Positions 63,629 through 64,000 of a stretch of DNA of 64,000 bases are shown here, piece by piece (the stretch's first letter is position 1; each line of letters opens with the position of its first letter). Source of the DNA: Protonemura montana (lineage: Eukaryota > Arthropoda > Insecta > Plecoptera > Nemouridae); contig OX387610.1 in the NCBI GenBank assembly GCA_947568835.1, positions 6,659,501 to 6,723,500 on the forward strand, given 5' to 3'. The position numbers were made by a program, and so were the translations under genes. A model generated the notes under the pieces. That model worked only from the letters and a program-made list of their open reading frames with translations. It was not told where the DNA came from and did no database searches.

Positions 63629-64000
63629 CTGCGGAAATGTTTCAGATTGAGTTTTATTTTTAGTTCTAGGATTGGAAAGGGTCAATTGGCTTTACGATAT
63701 TGTGTGAAACAGGATGTACTAAAAAGTTAAGTAAAATAATATAATTCTTATACAATAGTGTATCTTTGGAATTTCTGAAAGACTCTTGGAGATGGCAGGT
63801 TAAGTTCAAAAAGCCTTCATTGATTTGAAAATAGCATCAACATTAACTAAAGCTGTTGACATGAGCACAGTTCTAAGCGGAACGATTGTGGTAAGCCCTG
63901 ATAGTTCGTGAATGTTTTGGCTAGGGTCTTGGTCACTTCAAGACTTCATAACTAAGTGCCACTTAAAAGATGTGAAATAATTCAAGGAACAGAAACTTTA
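63629..64000. other. TMEM94 intron
   Basis: Sequence upstream of the first recognised TMEM94 exon. No further exon seen before the window ends. Confidence 0.5.

Overview
The window is animal (metazoan) nuclear DNA: AT-rich, with GC-richer coding exons split by GT..AG introns of about 0.1 to 5 kb, poly(A) signals, interspersed repeats and microsatellites. Every recognised protein is a conserved animal gene. The repeat set (5S rRNA-derived SINEs, a CsRn1-type Gypsy element, foldback elements, a minisatellite-bearing MITE-like element) suggests an invertebrate. I cannot name the species or phylum.

Layout. 1-4.9 kb: repeats and the 5' end of an unidentified minus-strand gene, head-to-head with HAGH. 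4.9-8.4 kb (+): glyoxalase II (HAGH), six exons, complete, with mitochondrial and cytosolic start codons. 9.7-11.0 kb (-): an INO80-complex protein joining a TFPT/INO80F-like N-terminus to an HMG box. 11-24.9 kb: gene-poor and repeat-rich, with several 5S-type SINE copies, two minisatellite arrays, a LINE 3' end and a poly-G/poly-C pair. 24.9-38.1 kb (+): an SLC16 monocarboxylate-transporter-like gene, 12 coding exons, 719 aa, with a 222-codon upstream ORF. Its second coding intron holds an apparently intact Gypsy/CsRn1 retrotransposon on the minus strand with identical 205-bp LTRs. 40.6-47.4 kb (-): Rac GTPase, five exons, 192 aa. 47.8-50.8 kb (+): PIGQ, six exons, 510 aa, head-to-head with Rac. 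52.6-58.8 kb (-): a NudE (NDE1/NDEL1) gene with up to three possible C-termini, one a hydrophobic tail. 59.6-63.6 kb (-): the C-terminal seven exons of TMEM94, whose 5' part lies beyond the window.

The host genes form no operon and belong to different processes: methylglyoxal detoxification, chromatin remodelling, solute transport, Rho-family signalling, GPI-anchor synthesis, dynein regulation and ER ion handling. HAGH, PIGQ and NDE1 all map to human 16p13, and TMEM94, RAC3 and several SLC16A genes to human 17q24-q25, so the window may be a fragment of an ancient linkage group. All exon models were assembled by eye from reading frame, splice sites and family similarity; no search was run.
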